DNA from: a virus
IMG/VR virus record: IMGVR_UViG_3300044825_001658
Span: 1-36,944 of that record
Strand: one strand, 5' to 3'
DNA length: 36,944 bases
Both the position numbers and the translations under genes were made by a program. Positions 1 through 6,794 of this stretch are shown piece by piece (position 1 is the first letter of the stretch; each line of letters begins with the position of its first letter). The notes beneath the pieces are model-generated. The model was not told the origin of the DNA, searched no databases, and worked only from the letters and a program-made list of their open reading frames with translations.

Positions 1-1506
1 ATCAACAGCAAAATCAGAGGTGGAGAAGTTCAACACACGGGTGTTGTACCATTTCTCAAGAAGTTTGAAGCAACTGTCAGATGTTGCACGCAAAATGGCA
101 TACGAGGTGGATCCGCGACGGTCCACTTCCCCATCTGGCACCAAGAAATAGAAGACATTCTAGTTCTTAAGAATAATAAAGGAACTGAAGATAATCGAGT
201 TCGCAAACTTGACTACTCTATTCAAATTTCAAAATTGTTCTATGAAAGGTTTATCAAAGATGAGGAGATTACTCTCTTCAGTCCCCATGACGTACCTGGA
301 CTTTATAATTCTTTCGGACTCCCTGAGTTTGATGATCTCTATGTACAATATGAAAAGGATTCGTCCATTCCGAAAAAAGTTGTTAAGGCACAAGATCTTA
401 TTCTCAACTTACTTAAAGAAAGAGCTGAAACGGGACGTATTTACATCATGAATATTGATCATTGCAATTCTCACTCATCCTTTAAGGATAAGGTTGAGAT
501 GAGCAATCTTTGTCAAGAAATTACTCTTCCAACTTATCCTCTACAACATATTGATGATACAAATGGTGAGATTGCACTTTGCATTCTTTCTGCTATCAAT
601 GTGGGTAAGGTAAAGTCCGATGAAGAACTTGAGGAACTTTGCGACCTTTCAGTTCGTGGATTGGATGAATTGATTGATTATCAACATTACCCAGTAAAAG
701 CAGCAGAAATCGCCACCAAGGCACGTCGTTCTCTTGGTATTGGGTTTATTGGGCTTGCTCACTATTTGGCAAAACTTGGATTTAATTATGATTCTCAAGA
801 GGCGTGGGATGCTGTTCATGGACTTACAGAAGCATTCCAGTATTATCTACTGAAAGCTTCTAATCAACTTGCCAAAGAAAAGGGTCACTGTGAATACTTT
901 GGACGCACCAAGTATGCTGATGGAATTCTTCCGATTGACACTTACAAAAAGGATGTAGATGAAATCACTTCTATTGGACTTGAGCATGATTGGGAAACTC
1001 TTAGAGCATCTATCTTGGAACACGGTCTCAGGCACTCAACACTGTCCGCACAGATGCCATCGGAGAGTAGTTCCGTTGTGTCAAACGCAACCAATGGAAT
1101 CGAACCACCTAGAGATTACTTGTCCGTTAAGAAATCAAAGAAAGGACCTCTTAAGCAGATTGTTCCTCAGTATCAAACTCTTAAAAACAACTATACGCTT
1201 CTTTGGGAGATGACTAGCAATACTGGATATATTAATATTGTTGCTGTTATGCAAAAGTTCTTTGACCAAGCGATTTCTGGAAACTGGTCCTATAATCCAG
1301 AAAATTATGACAATAATGAAGTTCCTACTTCTGTAATGGCAAATGACTTTTTGACTACATACAAGTACGGGTGGAAAACTTCCTACTACCAAAACACTTA
1401 TGATATTAAAACTGATGAGGTAGTAGAAGAAAAACCCAATCTTCAAGATTTGTTAAGTGAGTTAAGTTCAGTAGAGGAGGGAGAGTGTGAATCCTGTGCA
1501 GTTTAA
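1..1506 (+). CDS. nrdA: Ribonucleoside-diphosphate reductase alpha subunit, class Ia (5' end outside window)
   Basis: This is the C-terminal 501 residues of the large subunit of aerobic ribonucleotide reductase, which makes dNTPs for phage replication. The frame is open from base 1, so the N-terminus lies upstream of the window. Visible hallmarks are RGGSATVHFPIWH and LVLKNN near the start, the active-site loop SNLCQEI with the catalytic cysteine at base 511, a second active-site cysteine in IALCILSA, the radical-transfer tyrosine pair in KTSYYQNT, and a C-terminal redox tail ending CESCAV. The 3' end overlaps nrdB by 20 bases. The match to E. coli and T4 NrdA is strong throughout, with no frameshift. 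Confidence 0.97.
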   Translation: MNSKIRGGEVQHTGVVPFLKKFEATVRCCTQNGIRGGSATVHFPIWHQEIEDILVLKNNKGTEDNRVRKLDYSIQISKLFYERFIKDEEITLFSPHDVPGLYNSFGLPEFDDLYVQYEKDSSIPKKVVKAQDLILNLLKERAETGRIYIMNIDHCNSHSSFKDKVEMSNLCQEITLPTYPLQHIDDTNGEIALCILSAINVGKVKSDEELEELCDLSVRGLDELIDYQHYPVKAAEIATKARRSLGIGFIGLAHYLAKLGFNYDSQEAWDAVHGLTEAFQYYLLKASNQLAKEKGHCEYFGRTKYADGILPIDTYKKDVDEITSIGLEHDWETLRASILEHGLRHSTLSAQMPSESSSVVSNATNGIEPPRDYLSVKKSKKGPLKQIVPQYQTLKNNYTLLWEMTSNTGYINIVAVMQKFFDQAISGNWSYNPENYDNNEVPTSVMANDFLTTYKYGWKTSYYQNTYDIKTDEVVEEKPNLQDLLSELSSVEEGECESCAV

Positions 1507-2677
1507 AATTTCTTCCACAGAAGAACCACAAACAAATATTAAAGGTATGACAGTTTTTAATACTGAACAAGTGAATACCAAAAAACAACCGATGTTCTTT
1601 GGTAAACCTTTGGGAGTTCAAAGATATGATTCATACAAATATCCTGTATTCGACAAACTGACCACCCAACAATTAGGATACTTTTGGAGACCCGAAGAGG
1701 TTTCTCTCCAGAAGGACCGTGGAGATTATCAAACACTTCGCCCAGAGCAAAAGCATATCTATACTTCTAATCTAAAGTATCAGATCATGCTTGATTCTAT
1801 TCAGGGTCGTGGTCCTGGTATGGCATTTATTCCATACTGTTCACTACCTGAACTGGAAGCGTGTATGGAAGTATGGGGATTTATGGAGATGATCCATAGT
1901 CGTTCTTATACTTACATCATTAAAAACGTTTATTCAGATCCTAGTGAGGTGTTTGATAAGATTGTTACTGATGAGCGTATTCTGGAACGTGCTAAGAGCG
2001 TTACAGAGTCATATGATGACTTCATTCAATCGTCTCAACAGTATGGTGTATCTGATACTTGGTTGCACAATCTTGAAGGAGTATCATACGCAAAGGAAAC
2101 ACTCAATGACGTTAAAAGAAAACTCTATAGAGCAATCGCAAACGTTAATATTCTTGAAGGTATTCGCTTCTACGTTAGTTTTGCTTGTAGTTTCGCCTTT
2201 GGTGAACTTAAGCTTATGGAAGGATCCGCTAAAATCATTAGTCTCATTGCAAGAGACGAAAATCAACACCTAGCAATCACTCAAAATATTCTGAATAAGT
2301 GGCGTGATGGTGATGATCCAGAAATGAAACAGATCATGAAAGAAGAAGAAGAGTGGACATATGCAATGTTTGATCGTGCTGTAAATGAAGAAAAGCGTTG
2401 GGCAGATTATCTGTTCAAAGATGGTAGCATGATCGGACTTAATGATAAGTTGTTACAGCAGTATGTTGAATGGATTGCTAACCGTAGACTTAAATCAATC
2501 GGTCTTAAACCACAATATGATATTTCGGCAAACAATAATCCACTTCCTTGGACACAACACTGGATTTCTTCTAAAGGTCTCCAAGTAGCTCCACAAGAAA
2601 CAGAAGTCGAAAGTTATGTTGTAGGAGGCATTAAACAAGATGTTACCAAAAATACTTTCGCAGGATTCCAATTATGA
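1487..2677 (+). CDS. nrdB: Ribonucleoside-diphosphate reductase beta subunit, class Ia
   Basis: This is the small, diiron-tyrosyl-radical subunit that partners NrdA. Metal ligands and the radical tyrosine are visible in EMIHSRSY, in NILEGIRFY and in ARDENQHL; the C-terminal AGFQL tail that docks into NrdA is present. I chose the GTG start at 1487 (396 aa) because a strong Shine-Dalgarno, GAGGAGG at 1474-1480, sits 6 bases upstream inside nrdA. The ATG at 1547 would give 376 aa but has no well-spaced ribosome site. The gene overlaps nrdA by 20 bases, so the two are translationally coupled. The sequence is of the NrdB type with the radical tyrosine retained. Confidence 0.96.
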   Translation: MNPVQFKISSTEEPQTNIKGMTVFNTEQVNTKKQPMFFGKPLGVQRYDSYKYPVFDKLTTQQLGYFWRPEEVSLQKDRGDYQTLRPEQKHIYTSNLKYQIMLDSIQGRGPGMAFIPYCSLPELEACMEVWGFMEMIHSRSYTYIIKNVYSDPSEVFDKIVTDERILERAKSVTESYDDFIQSSQQYGVSDTWLHNLEGVSYAKETLNDVKRKLYRAIANVNILEGIRFYVSFACSFAFGELKLMEGSAKIISLIARDENQHLAITQNILNKWRDGDDPEMKQIMKEEEEWTYAMFDRAVNEEKRWADYLFKDGSMIGLNDKLLQQYVEWIANRRLKSIGLKPQYDISANNNPLPWTQHWISSKGLQVAPQETEVESYVVGGIKQDVTKNTFAGFQL

Positions 2678-2789
2678 TGAATGGTGTGAACAAGCGATTT
2701 TGAACGCTTATCAAGAAGCGGCAGAATGTGATGAGTTTATGTTTGGAGATTATGATTATTGTAAAGAATGGTTAGATGAAACAAATTAA
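2640..2789 (+). CDS. Small acidic protein, 49 aa, overlapping the end of nrdB
   Basis: A short reading frame starts at an ATG inside nrdB, 38 bases before the nrdB stop, in another frame. AGGAGG at 2623-2628 lies 11 bases upstream. The product is acidic and rich in Tyr, Glu and Asp, with three cysteines, and has no membrane segment. I do not recognise a family. It fills the space between nrdB and the terminator at 2802, which supports it being a real, coupled last gene of the nrd unit. Confidence 0.55.
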   Translation: MLPKILSQDSNYDEWCEQAILNAYQEAAECDEFMFGDYDYCKEWLDETN

Positions 2790-2801
2790 ATTCGTATAGA
2801 T

Positions 2802-2827
2802 AGAGGAGGTCACACTCCTCTTTTTTT
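2802..2827 (+). terminator. Rho-independent terminator after the nrd genes
   Basis: AGAGGAG (2802-2808) pairs with CTCCTCT (2815-2821) around a short loop, and the stem runs into a stretch of T to 2827. An ATG follows immediately at 2828. The left arm also looks like a Shine-Dalgarno, so the hairpin could affect translation of the next gene as well as end transcription. Confidence 0.8.
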
Positions 2828-2983
2828 ATGGTACTCATTTCAGATATTTTCGAATTAAAAGCAAGATTAGATGGACTTAAGCATCAATTAGACAAAGAAA
2901 TTCTTCCTTGGCACGAGAAGGAACTTGCCCATAAATATCTTAACAAAGCGATTGATTATGTGAATGAGTTGCAGTTATATTAA
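2828..2983 (+). CDS. Small alpha-helical protein, 51 aa
   Basis: This short frame starts directly after the T-run of the preceding terminator. The product begins MVLISDIFELKARL and is mostly charged heptad-like helix, probably a small coiled coil. No catalytic motif is visible. The nearest Shine-Dalgarno-like sequence is the left arm of the upstream hairpin, about 18 bases away, so initiation is unclear. The next gene overlaps its last 20 bases, a common arrangement here. Function unknown. Confidence 0.55.
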   Translation: MVLISDIFELKARLDGLKHQLDKEILPWHEKELAHKYLNKAIDYVNELQLY

Positions 2984-3401
2984 TCCGTGGTATTATAATG
3001 GTAAACCTTTTGAGTCTGAAGACATAAGTGACCATTATGGATTTGTTTATTTGATTGAAAATAAACTTAATGGAAAGAGATATATTGGTAGAAAATATCT
3101 GTGGCAGTTTCGTACTCCAAAAGGCAAAAAAAGAAAAGTAAAATCAGAATCTAATTGGAAAGAATATTATGGGTCTTGTCCGGAACTTAAAGAAGACATT
3201 GACAAATTTGGCAGAGAGAATTTTAGTAGAATTATCTTATCATTACATAAAACAAAGGGCAAAACAAACTTTGAGGAGACCAGACAATTATTTGTCAATG
3301 GAGTGCTCACAGAAGCACTTGACAACGGAGAACCAGCATTCTACAATAGCAATATCCTCAACAGGTACTTCCGAAAAGATTACTATGGAAACTCAGATTG
3401 A
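2964..3401 (+). CDS. GIY-YIG nuclease-domain protein
   Basis: A 145-aa protein with a variant GIY-YIG nuclease core: GFVYLIENKLNGKRYIGRK at about residues 26-44 carries the two tyrosine motifs and the catalytic arginine, YYGSCPELK follows, and a conserved glutamate lies in NFEETRQLF. This fold is shared by phage homing endonucleases such as I-TevI and the Seg proteins and by repair nucleases. There is no obvious C-terminal DNA-binding module, so it is a minimal domain. It could be a free-standing homing nuclease or a small phage recombination nuclease. It sits between two tiny genes and overlaps both. Confidence 0.8.
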   Translation: MSCSYINPWYYNGKPFESEDISDHYGFVYLIENKLNGKRYIGRKYLWQFRTPKGKKRKVKSESNWKEYYGSCPELKEDIDKFGRENFSRIILSLHKTKGKTNFEETRQLFVNGVLTEALDNGEPAFYNSNILNRYFRKDYYGNSD

Positions 3402-3603
3402 AAGCGAACCTGTAGCGTTTGTTCGTGATTGGGCAATCAATAAGATTGAACTTCTTCATGATGCAGATCGGCATAAAAATGCTCAGGCACTTCTTGCAGA
3501 GTTTGATGAATGGATTAACATTCCAGAGGGAACTCAAGAACTCGATTACCTTTGTTTAGAAGATGAAGATTGGACTGATGAACAGGAGATTGATGTTCGG
3601 TAA
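3385..3603 (+). CDS. Small acidic protein, 72 aa
   Basis: Starts at an ATG 17 bases before the end of the GIY-YIG gene, in another frame. Starts further upstream in this frame would overlap that gene deeply and are less likely. The protein begins METQIESEPV, is helical, and is very acidic at its C-terminus (LCLEDEDWTDEQEID). No known domain was recognised. The promoter at 3613 begins just after its stop. Confidence 0.7.
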   Translation: METQIESEPVAFVRDWAINKIELLHDADRHKNAQALLAEFDEWINIPEGTQELDYLCLEDEDWTDEQEIDVR

Positions 3604-3612
3604 ACCAAACTC

Positions 3613-3641
3613 TTGACAAAATCTAAATAAAAACTTATAAT
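3613..3641 (+). promoter_or_regulatory. Sigma-70 type early promoter
   Basis: TTGACA (3613-3618) and TATAAT (3636-3641) are both perfect consensus with a 17-base spacer. TCTAAATA (3622-3629) inside the spacer resembles the T4-like late promoter box. A terminator-like hairpin begins only about 9 bases after the -10 box, so the first transcribed bases would lie in that hairpin. Confidence 0.8.
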
Positions 3642-3649
3642 GTTTAAAT

Positions 3650-3672
3650 CCCTGTTATGAGCAGGGTTTTTT
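3650..3672 (+). terminator. Terminator hairpin just downstream of an early promoter
   Basis: CCCTG (3650-3654) pairs with CAGGG (3662-3666), followed by six T. The stem is short. It may end transcription from the genes before it, because the promoter at 3613 starts so close that its own RNA would only include the stem. Confidence 0.6.
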
Positions 3673-3700
3673 ATTATGAGTCTTTGAGTTTGATTTAGAG

Positions 3701-3748
3701 CCGTGGAAAGTGCCCTTTGAGAAAAGGGTGGACCCCCTTTCTATACGG
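3701..3748 (+). promoter_or_regulatory. Compact structured RNA leader, possible pseudoknot or switch
   Basis: A dense fold precedes the gene at 3771. CCGT (3701-3704) can pair with ACGG (3745-3748), and GAAAG (3706-3710) with CTTTC (3737-3741). Inside that, CCCTTT (3713-3718) pairs with AAAGGG (3723-3728). The second CCCTTT (3735-3740) can instead pair with the same AAAGGG. Mutually exclusive pairings of this kind are typical of riboswitches or pseudoknots. I could not match it to a named RNA class. Confidence 0.4.
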
Positions 3749-3770
3749 ATGTAGAGTTCTATTAATTTTA

Positions 3771-4421
3771 ATGCAAAATTTCTTTACAGTAGCCTTGCCT
3801 CTTCTGGCAACGGTTACAACCAATGCGGCAACACTGCCATTCTCTAGTTATAAACTGCAAGGTCCTCCTCTACCAATGGAGAAACCTTATTCAATCATTA
3901 AAGAGTTTGAACCAGAGACGACAGCAATCCGAGAGGTTGCAATCCCAAAGCCAAAAGAGAAAAGGTTAATTTGTAAAGGGTGTAATGAATATGAGAATGC
4001 TACCCTGGCATTTTTCCAGGATCGTGGTATTAAAGACAGAAACGCCCTTGCTACCATCATGGGTAATATTCGTCAGGAATCAACTTTTATTCCTAACATT
4101 TGTGAAGGTGGTAGTAGAACCAGTTGGAGTAACTGCGGTGGCGGTTACGGACTGATTCAATGGACATCTGCCAACCGTTATTATGGATTGGGTGATTTTG
4201 CTAAGAAGTATGGTGGTTCTCCATCATCACTTCACACGCAACTTCGTTATCTGACAAATGAAGTCCAGTGGAAAGAGATTGAGGAGCGTATGAAGACTCC
4301 TGGCAAATCAATTAACCGCTACATGGACTATGCGTATAGTTGGATTGGTTGGGGGCATCATGGTGCTCGCACTTCGTATGCTCATGATTATGCTTCCAAA
4401 CTGATCACGGTAGAGGTTTGA
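3771..4421 (+). CDS. Exported tail-lysozyme-like protein
   Basis: A 216-aa protein. The ATG at 3771 gives an N-terminal signal-like hydrophobic stretch, MQNFFTVALPLLATVTTNA, followed by a low-complexity Pro/Glu/Lys linker. The C-terminal half matches the phage tail lysozyme family (Phage_lysozyme2 type): IMGNIRQESTFIPNICEGG contains the likely catalytic glutamate, followed by GGGYGLIQWTSANRY. It would cut peptidoglycan, either from the virion during entry or at lysis. Starting at 3717 instead would run through the structured leader, which I consider unlikely. Confidence 0.82.
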   Translation: MQNFFTVALPLLATVTTNAATLPFSSYKLQGPPLPMEKPYSIIKEFEPETTAIREVAIPKPKEKRLICKGCNEYENATLAFFQDRGIKDRNALATIMGNIRQESTFIPNICEGGSRTSWSNCGGGYGLIQWTSANRYYGLGDFAKKYGGSPSSLHTQLRYLTNEVQWKEIEERMKTPGKSINRYMDYAYSWIGWGHHGARTSYAHDYASKLITVEV

Positions 4422-4443
4422 TAAAATAGAATATAAAACTGAA

Positions 4444-4481
4444 TAATAAATAGAGGAGAGCGATTGCTACTCCTCTTTTTT
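4444..4481 (+). terminator. Hairpin with T-run after the lysozyme-like gene, with late-promoter-like box
   Basis: AGAGGAG plus AGC (4452-4461) pairs with GCT (4466-4468) and CTCCTCT (4470-4476) around a GATT loop with one bulged A, followed by six T. TAATAAATA at 4444-4452 resembles a T4-like late promoter. The next ATG follows the T-run at once, the same arrangement as at 2802-2828. Confidence 0.75.
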
Positions 4482-4892
4482 ATGTTCAATTTTAACTTCG
4501 GAAAGAAGAAACCAGATAAGAAGCAAATAGTCCTTATAAGCGTCATACTCAGTGGTATTGTAGCAACCTTCTCACAATGCACAGGAGTGCCCTCAGAGCG
4601 CCTCTGGGACCTCTTAGACGAGGTGCAGAGGACTCTATTCCCCCAGACCATAATCAACGATGTTTTACTCCAAGATCCTGGTGTGGTGGATAGAAGAGTT
4701 AAGAGAGATGTAGACAAAGCAATTCGTGATTATGAACGCTTGACAAGGGACTCAGATCCACCTAGAGTACCTTTGCCACGGTTGATAGAGAAGGCTCCAG
4801 ATGAAGCTTTATGTTACTCTGAAGACTGTAAAAAACTTGGAGGTGAAATGAGACTCTGTGCTCCATGGGTTGACACCTGTAGAGAAGAGTGA
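4482..4892 (+). CDS. Membrane-anchored protein, 136 aa
   Basis: The ATG at 4482, just after the T-run, gives MFNFNFGKKK, then a single hydrophobic segment of about 20 residues (IVLISVILSGIVATF) near residues 15-33. A charged helical region and a Cys-containing tail (CYSEDCKK ... CAPWVDTC) follow. The topology suggests an inner-membrane anchor with a periplasmic domain that could form disulfides. I recall similar small proteins from T4-like cyanophages but cannot assign a function. Its position near lysozyme genes could hint at an envelope role. Confidence 0.72.
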   Translation: MFNFNFGKKKPDKKQIVLISVILSGIVATFSQCTGVPSERLWDLLDEVQRTLFPQTIINDVLLQDPGVVDRRVKRDVDKAIRDYERLTRDSDPPRVPLPRLIEKAPDEALCYSEDCKKLGGEMRLCAPWVDTCREE

Positions 4893-4909
4893 TATACTTA
4901 AAACATAAT

Positions 4910-4983
4910 GACTCAATAGCTCAGATGGATAGAGCAACTGCCTTCTAAGCAGTCGGTCGTAGGTTCGAGTCCTACTTGAGTCG
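4910..4983 (+). tRNA. tRNA-Arg (anticodon TCT)
   Basis: Acceptor GACTCAA pairs with TTGAGTC. The anticodon arm ACTGC-CTTCTAA-GCAGT and T-arm with GTTCGAGTC are intact, and the discriminator is G. CCA is not encoded. It reads AGA. Confidence 0.96.
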
Positions 4984-5098
4984 TTGGAGTTTATCTCCAT
5001 ATATAAAAGTGATAGAGGGTAAGTCACTGTTATATCCTTATGAGGTATATTACACTTACTCCATCAAACACACAAACACAATTCATAGGAGAATACTT

Positions 5099-5296
5099 AT
5101 GACACCGTATCAACTTAGATTTGAAGTTTTTAAGCAAGCTTATGCGATGCTTTCGGACAATTATCATGTGGAGTTTGCAAAAGCAGAATGCCGCAACGGT
5201 GGTAAATTGCCAGAAGGATTTGATTCAAAATATCCAACTCTTTCTGATGTCCTTAAGCAAGCAGAAACGATTAATGATTTTGTAAGTTCTAAGTAA
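5099..5296 (+). CDS. Small conserved-looking protein, 65 aa
   Basis: ATG at 5099 is preceded by a good ribosome site, AGGAGA, at the right distance. The product begins MTPYQLRFEVFKQAYAML and is a helical, soluble protein with one cysteine. Proteins with this N-terminal pattern are familiar from T4-like cyanophages, but no function is known to me. It sits between the first two tRNAs. The 125 bases after it contain only small hairpins (for example GTGG/CCAC and TTCCT/AGGAA) and no gene. Confidence 0.75.
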   Translation: MTPYQLRFEVFKQAYAMLSDNYHVEFAKAECRNGGKLPEGFDSKYPTLSDVLKQAETINDFVSSK

Positions 5297-5421
5297 TTTT
5301 GTGTGGTCAAAACGCCACTTGTTAGTATTCCTTCGTAGGAAGTGCAATCCCTCTCGCTGGTTACTGCTAGATGAAGGAAAAGGTGATTCTGTCCGCACAT
5401 AGAGATCCCTCCTACCACCAA

Positions 5422-5503
5422 GTCGTTGTGGCGGAATTGGTATACGCGCTGGGTTTAGGTTCCAGTGGAGCAATCCATGAAGGTTCAAGTCCTTTCAACG
5501 ACA
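5422..5503 (+). tRNA. tRNA-Leu (anticodon TAG)
   Basis: Acceptor GTCGTTG pairs with CAACGAC, and the anticodon loop is TTTAGGT. There is a class II-like variable region and a T-arm with GTTCAAGTC. It reads CUA. A frame running through this gene from 5371 was rejected. Confidence 0.93.
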
Positions 5504-5504
5504 C

Positions 5505-5533
5505 TTGACAATCAAACTAAAATAGTTTATGAT
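5505..5533 (+). promoter_or_regulatory. Sigma-70 type promoter within the tRNA cluster
   Basis: TTGACA (5505-5510) and TATGAT (5528-5533) with a 17-base spacer, between tRNA-Leu and tRNA-Gly. It probably drives tRNA-Gly and what follows. Confidence 0.75.
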
Positions 5534-5543
5534 TGTCTTATAA

Positions 5544-5615
5544 GCGGAGTTAGTTCAGCGGTAGAACGCTATCCTTCCAAGTTAGATGTCGTCGGTTCGA
5601 TTCCGATACTCCGCT
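5544..5615 (+). tRNA. tRNA-Gly (anticodon TCC)
   Basis: Acceptor GCGGAGT/ACTCCGC, anticodon loop CTTCCAA, and T-arm with GTTCGATTC. The anticodon stem has one T-T mismatch. It reads GGA. Confidence 0.94.
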
Positions 5616-5635
5616 CTGAACCTTCGGGTTCTTAT

Positions 5636-5707
5636 TCCACAATAGCTCAGCGGTAGAGTCGGTGACTGTTAATCACTTGGTCCCTGGTTCGAATCCAGGT
5701 TGTGGAG
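5636..5707 (+). tRNA. tRNA-Asn (anticodon GTT)
   Basis: Acceptor TCCACAA/TTGTGGA, anticodon loop CTGTTAA, T-arm GTTCGAATC, discriminator G. It reads AAC/AAU. Confidence 0.95.
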
Positions 5708-5709
5708 TA

Positions 5710-5781
5710 CCTCTGGTAGTCTATTGGTAAGGACGGGTGGACAACACACATGGAAACTAGGTTCGATTCCTAGACAGAGGA
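5710..5781 (+). tRNA. tRNA-like element with non-canonical anticodon arm (possible tRNA pseudogene)
   Basis: The acceptor CCTCTGG/ACAGAGG has 6 of 7 pairs. The D-arm (GTCT/GGAC) and T-arm CTAGG-TTCGATT-CCTAG are complete, and the spacing to the neighbouring tRNAs is 2-3 bases. The middle does not form a normal anticodon arm. The best fold is a 3-bp GTG/CAC core with loop GACAACA, and it has A instead of the universal T at position 33. It is either a decayed tRNA or a tRNA-shaped RNA with another role. Confidence 0.55.
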
Positions 5782-5784
5782 AAC

Positions 5785-5856
5785 GGGAGATTGGCGCAGT
5801 GGTAGCGCAGCTGCTTTACACGCAGACGGTCATTGGTTCGAATCCGATATCTCCCA
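5785..5856 (+). tRNA. tRNA-Val (anticodon TAC)
   Basis: Acceptor GGGAGAT/ATCTCCC, anticodon arm CTGC-TTTACAC-GCAG, T-arm GTTCGAATC, discriminator A. It reads GUA. Confidence 0.95.
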
Positions 5857-5884
5857 TTTCATAAATACTTACAAAAAGAGTATA

Positions 5885-6319
5885 ATGGAAAAACTGTTTA
5901 AACTCTTAAGTGATGCTCAGTCATCACTTTTTGTTTTGTTTCATAAAACTTGGGCGTTTCATTGGAATGTTGTGGGGAGTGATTTTACTCAACTTCATCA
6001 ACTCTTTGGTGGACAATATGAGACTATGTTTGAAGAAATTGACAGACTCTCTGAGCATATGAGGTACTTGAATGTTAAACCTTTAAGTTCTCTTTCAAGA
6101 ATGCTTGAGGTAACTCAAATCAAAGAGGCAGCAAGTTCAACTGGAGCAGGAGAAATGCTTCAAGAACTTCTTGATAATAACACCAAGTTTTGTGAGTTAA
6201 TGGCAGAGATTTCGGAAGAAGCAGAAGAACAAAAGTCTTATGCAACTGCCAATCTAGTTCAAGACTTAATGGAATCACACGGCAAATTTATTTGGCAATT
6301 AAGATCGCATTTACAGTGA
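5885..6319 (+). CDS. dps: Dps-family ferritin-like protein
   Basis: A 144-aa four-helix protein of the Dps family, which forms 12-mers that oxidise and store iron and protect DNA from peroxide. The intersubunit ferroxidase ligands keep the family spacing: H26 (in FHWNVV), H38 (in LHQLF), then D53 and E57 (in IDRLSEH). The C-terminal helix TANLVQDLMESHGKFIWQLR is also typical. It lacks the long basic N-terminal tail some Dps proteins use for DNA binding, so it may act mainly on iron and peroxide. It sits within the tRNA cluster. A host-like oxidative stress role during infection fits with the peroxiredoxin at 31308. Confidence 0.9.
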   Translation: MEKLFKLLSDAQSSLFVLFHKTWAFHWNVVGSDFTQLHQLFGGQYETMFEEIDRLSEHMRYLNVKPLSSLSRMLEVTQIKEAASSTGAGEMLQELLDNNTKFCELMAEISEEAEEQKSYATANLVQDLMESHGKFIWQLRSHLQ

Positions 6320-6334
6320 CAAGGATGAGGAACA

Positions 6335-6586
6335 ATGTTATCAATAAGATGCAAAGATTGTAATAGAGAATTAGTAGGACATCCAACTAAAACAGTAACC
6401 TGCGGATGTTCAAATATGGCAACAATTCGTGGAGATAAGATTTCAGCACTTGACTTATCTCGCGTTGTTATGTTAAACTCATTAAAGGAAACACAAAAAT
6501 CAAATGTGCTTTCCAATCAAGATCTTGCTTTTCAAGAAGCAAGAAGACAACGTAAAGTTCGTAAACTGGACTTTGAAATTCGTTGA
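6335..6586 (+). CDS. Small zinc-ribbon-like protein, 83 aa
   Basis: A GA-rich sequence, AGGATGAGGAAC, precedes the ATG. The N-terminus carries CKDCNREL and, ten residues on, TCGCSN, a CxxC plus CxC arrangement consistent with a small zinc-binding knuckle. The rest is basic and helical (EARRQRKVRK). Nucleic-acid binding is plausible from this composition but unproven. It lies 15 bases after dps and just before tRNA-Ser. Confidence 0.78.
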   Translation: MLSIRCKDCNRELVGHPTKTVTCGCSNMATIRGDKISALDLSRVVMLNSLKETQKSNVLSNQDLAFQEARRQRKVRKLDFEIR

Positions 6587-6596
6587 ATTTCATATT

Positions 6597-6681
6597 GGAG
6601 AGGTGGTCGAGTGGTTGATGGCTCCGGTCTTGAAAACCGGCGAAGTGAAAGCTTCCGTGGGTTCGAATCCCACCCTCTCCG
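6597..6681 (+). tRNA. tRNA-Ser (anticodon TGA)
   Basis: Class II tRNA. Acceptor GGAGAGG/CCTCTCC, anticodon stem CCGGT/ACCGG with loop CTTGAAA, long variable arm, T-arm GTTCGAATC, discriminator G. It reads UCA. Confidence 0.96.
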
Positions 6682-6742
6682 CTATAATTGATACCAAAAT
6701 TTAATAATTTCTTTAACAGTGTTACATAATGAACACATTTCA

Positions 6743-6775
6743 TTGACACTGAAAGAATCGAAATTATTATATAAT
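6743..6775 (+). promoter_or_regulatory. Possible promoter with long spacer
   Basis: TTGACA (6743-6748) and TATAAT (6770-6775) are perfect boxes but 21 bases apart, longer than the 17 seen elsewhere in the window. It may be weak or use a different -10 hexamer within the AT-rich run. The gene at 6795 follows. Confidence 0.4.
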
Positions 6776-6794
6776 AGTACTACGCATAAAACCC

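Noticed and set aside
3701-3760. Glutamine riboswitch (glnA or downstream-peptide type)
   Set aside because: The stem layout is suggestive, but I could not match the conserved bases well enough to name it.
5371-5508. A frame beginning MKEKVILSAHRD that reads through tRNA-Leu
   Set aside because: It runs the full length of a well-formed tRNA gene and has no family match; tRNA structure explains the sequence.
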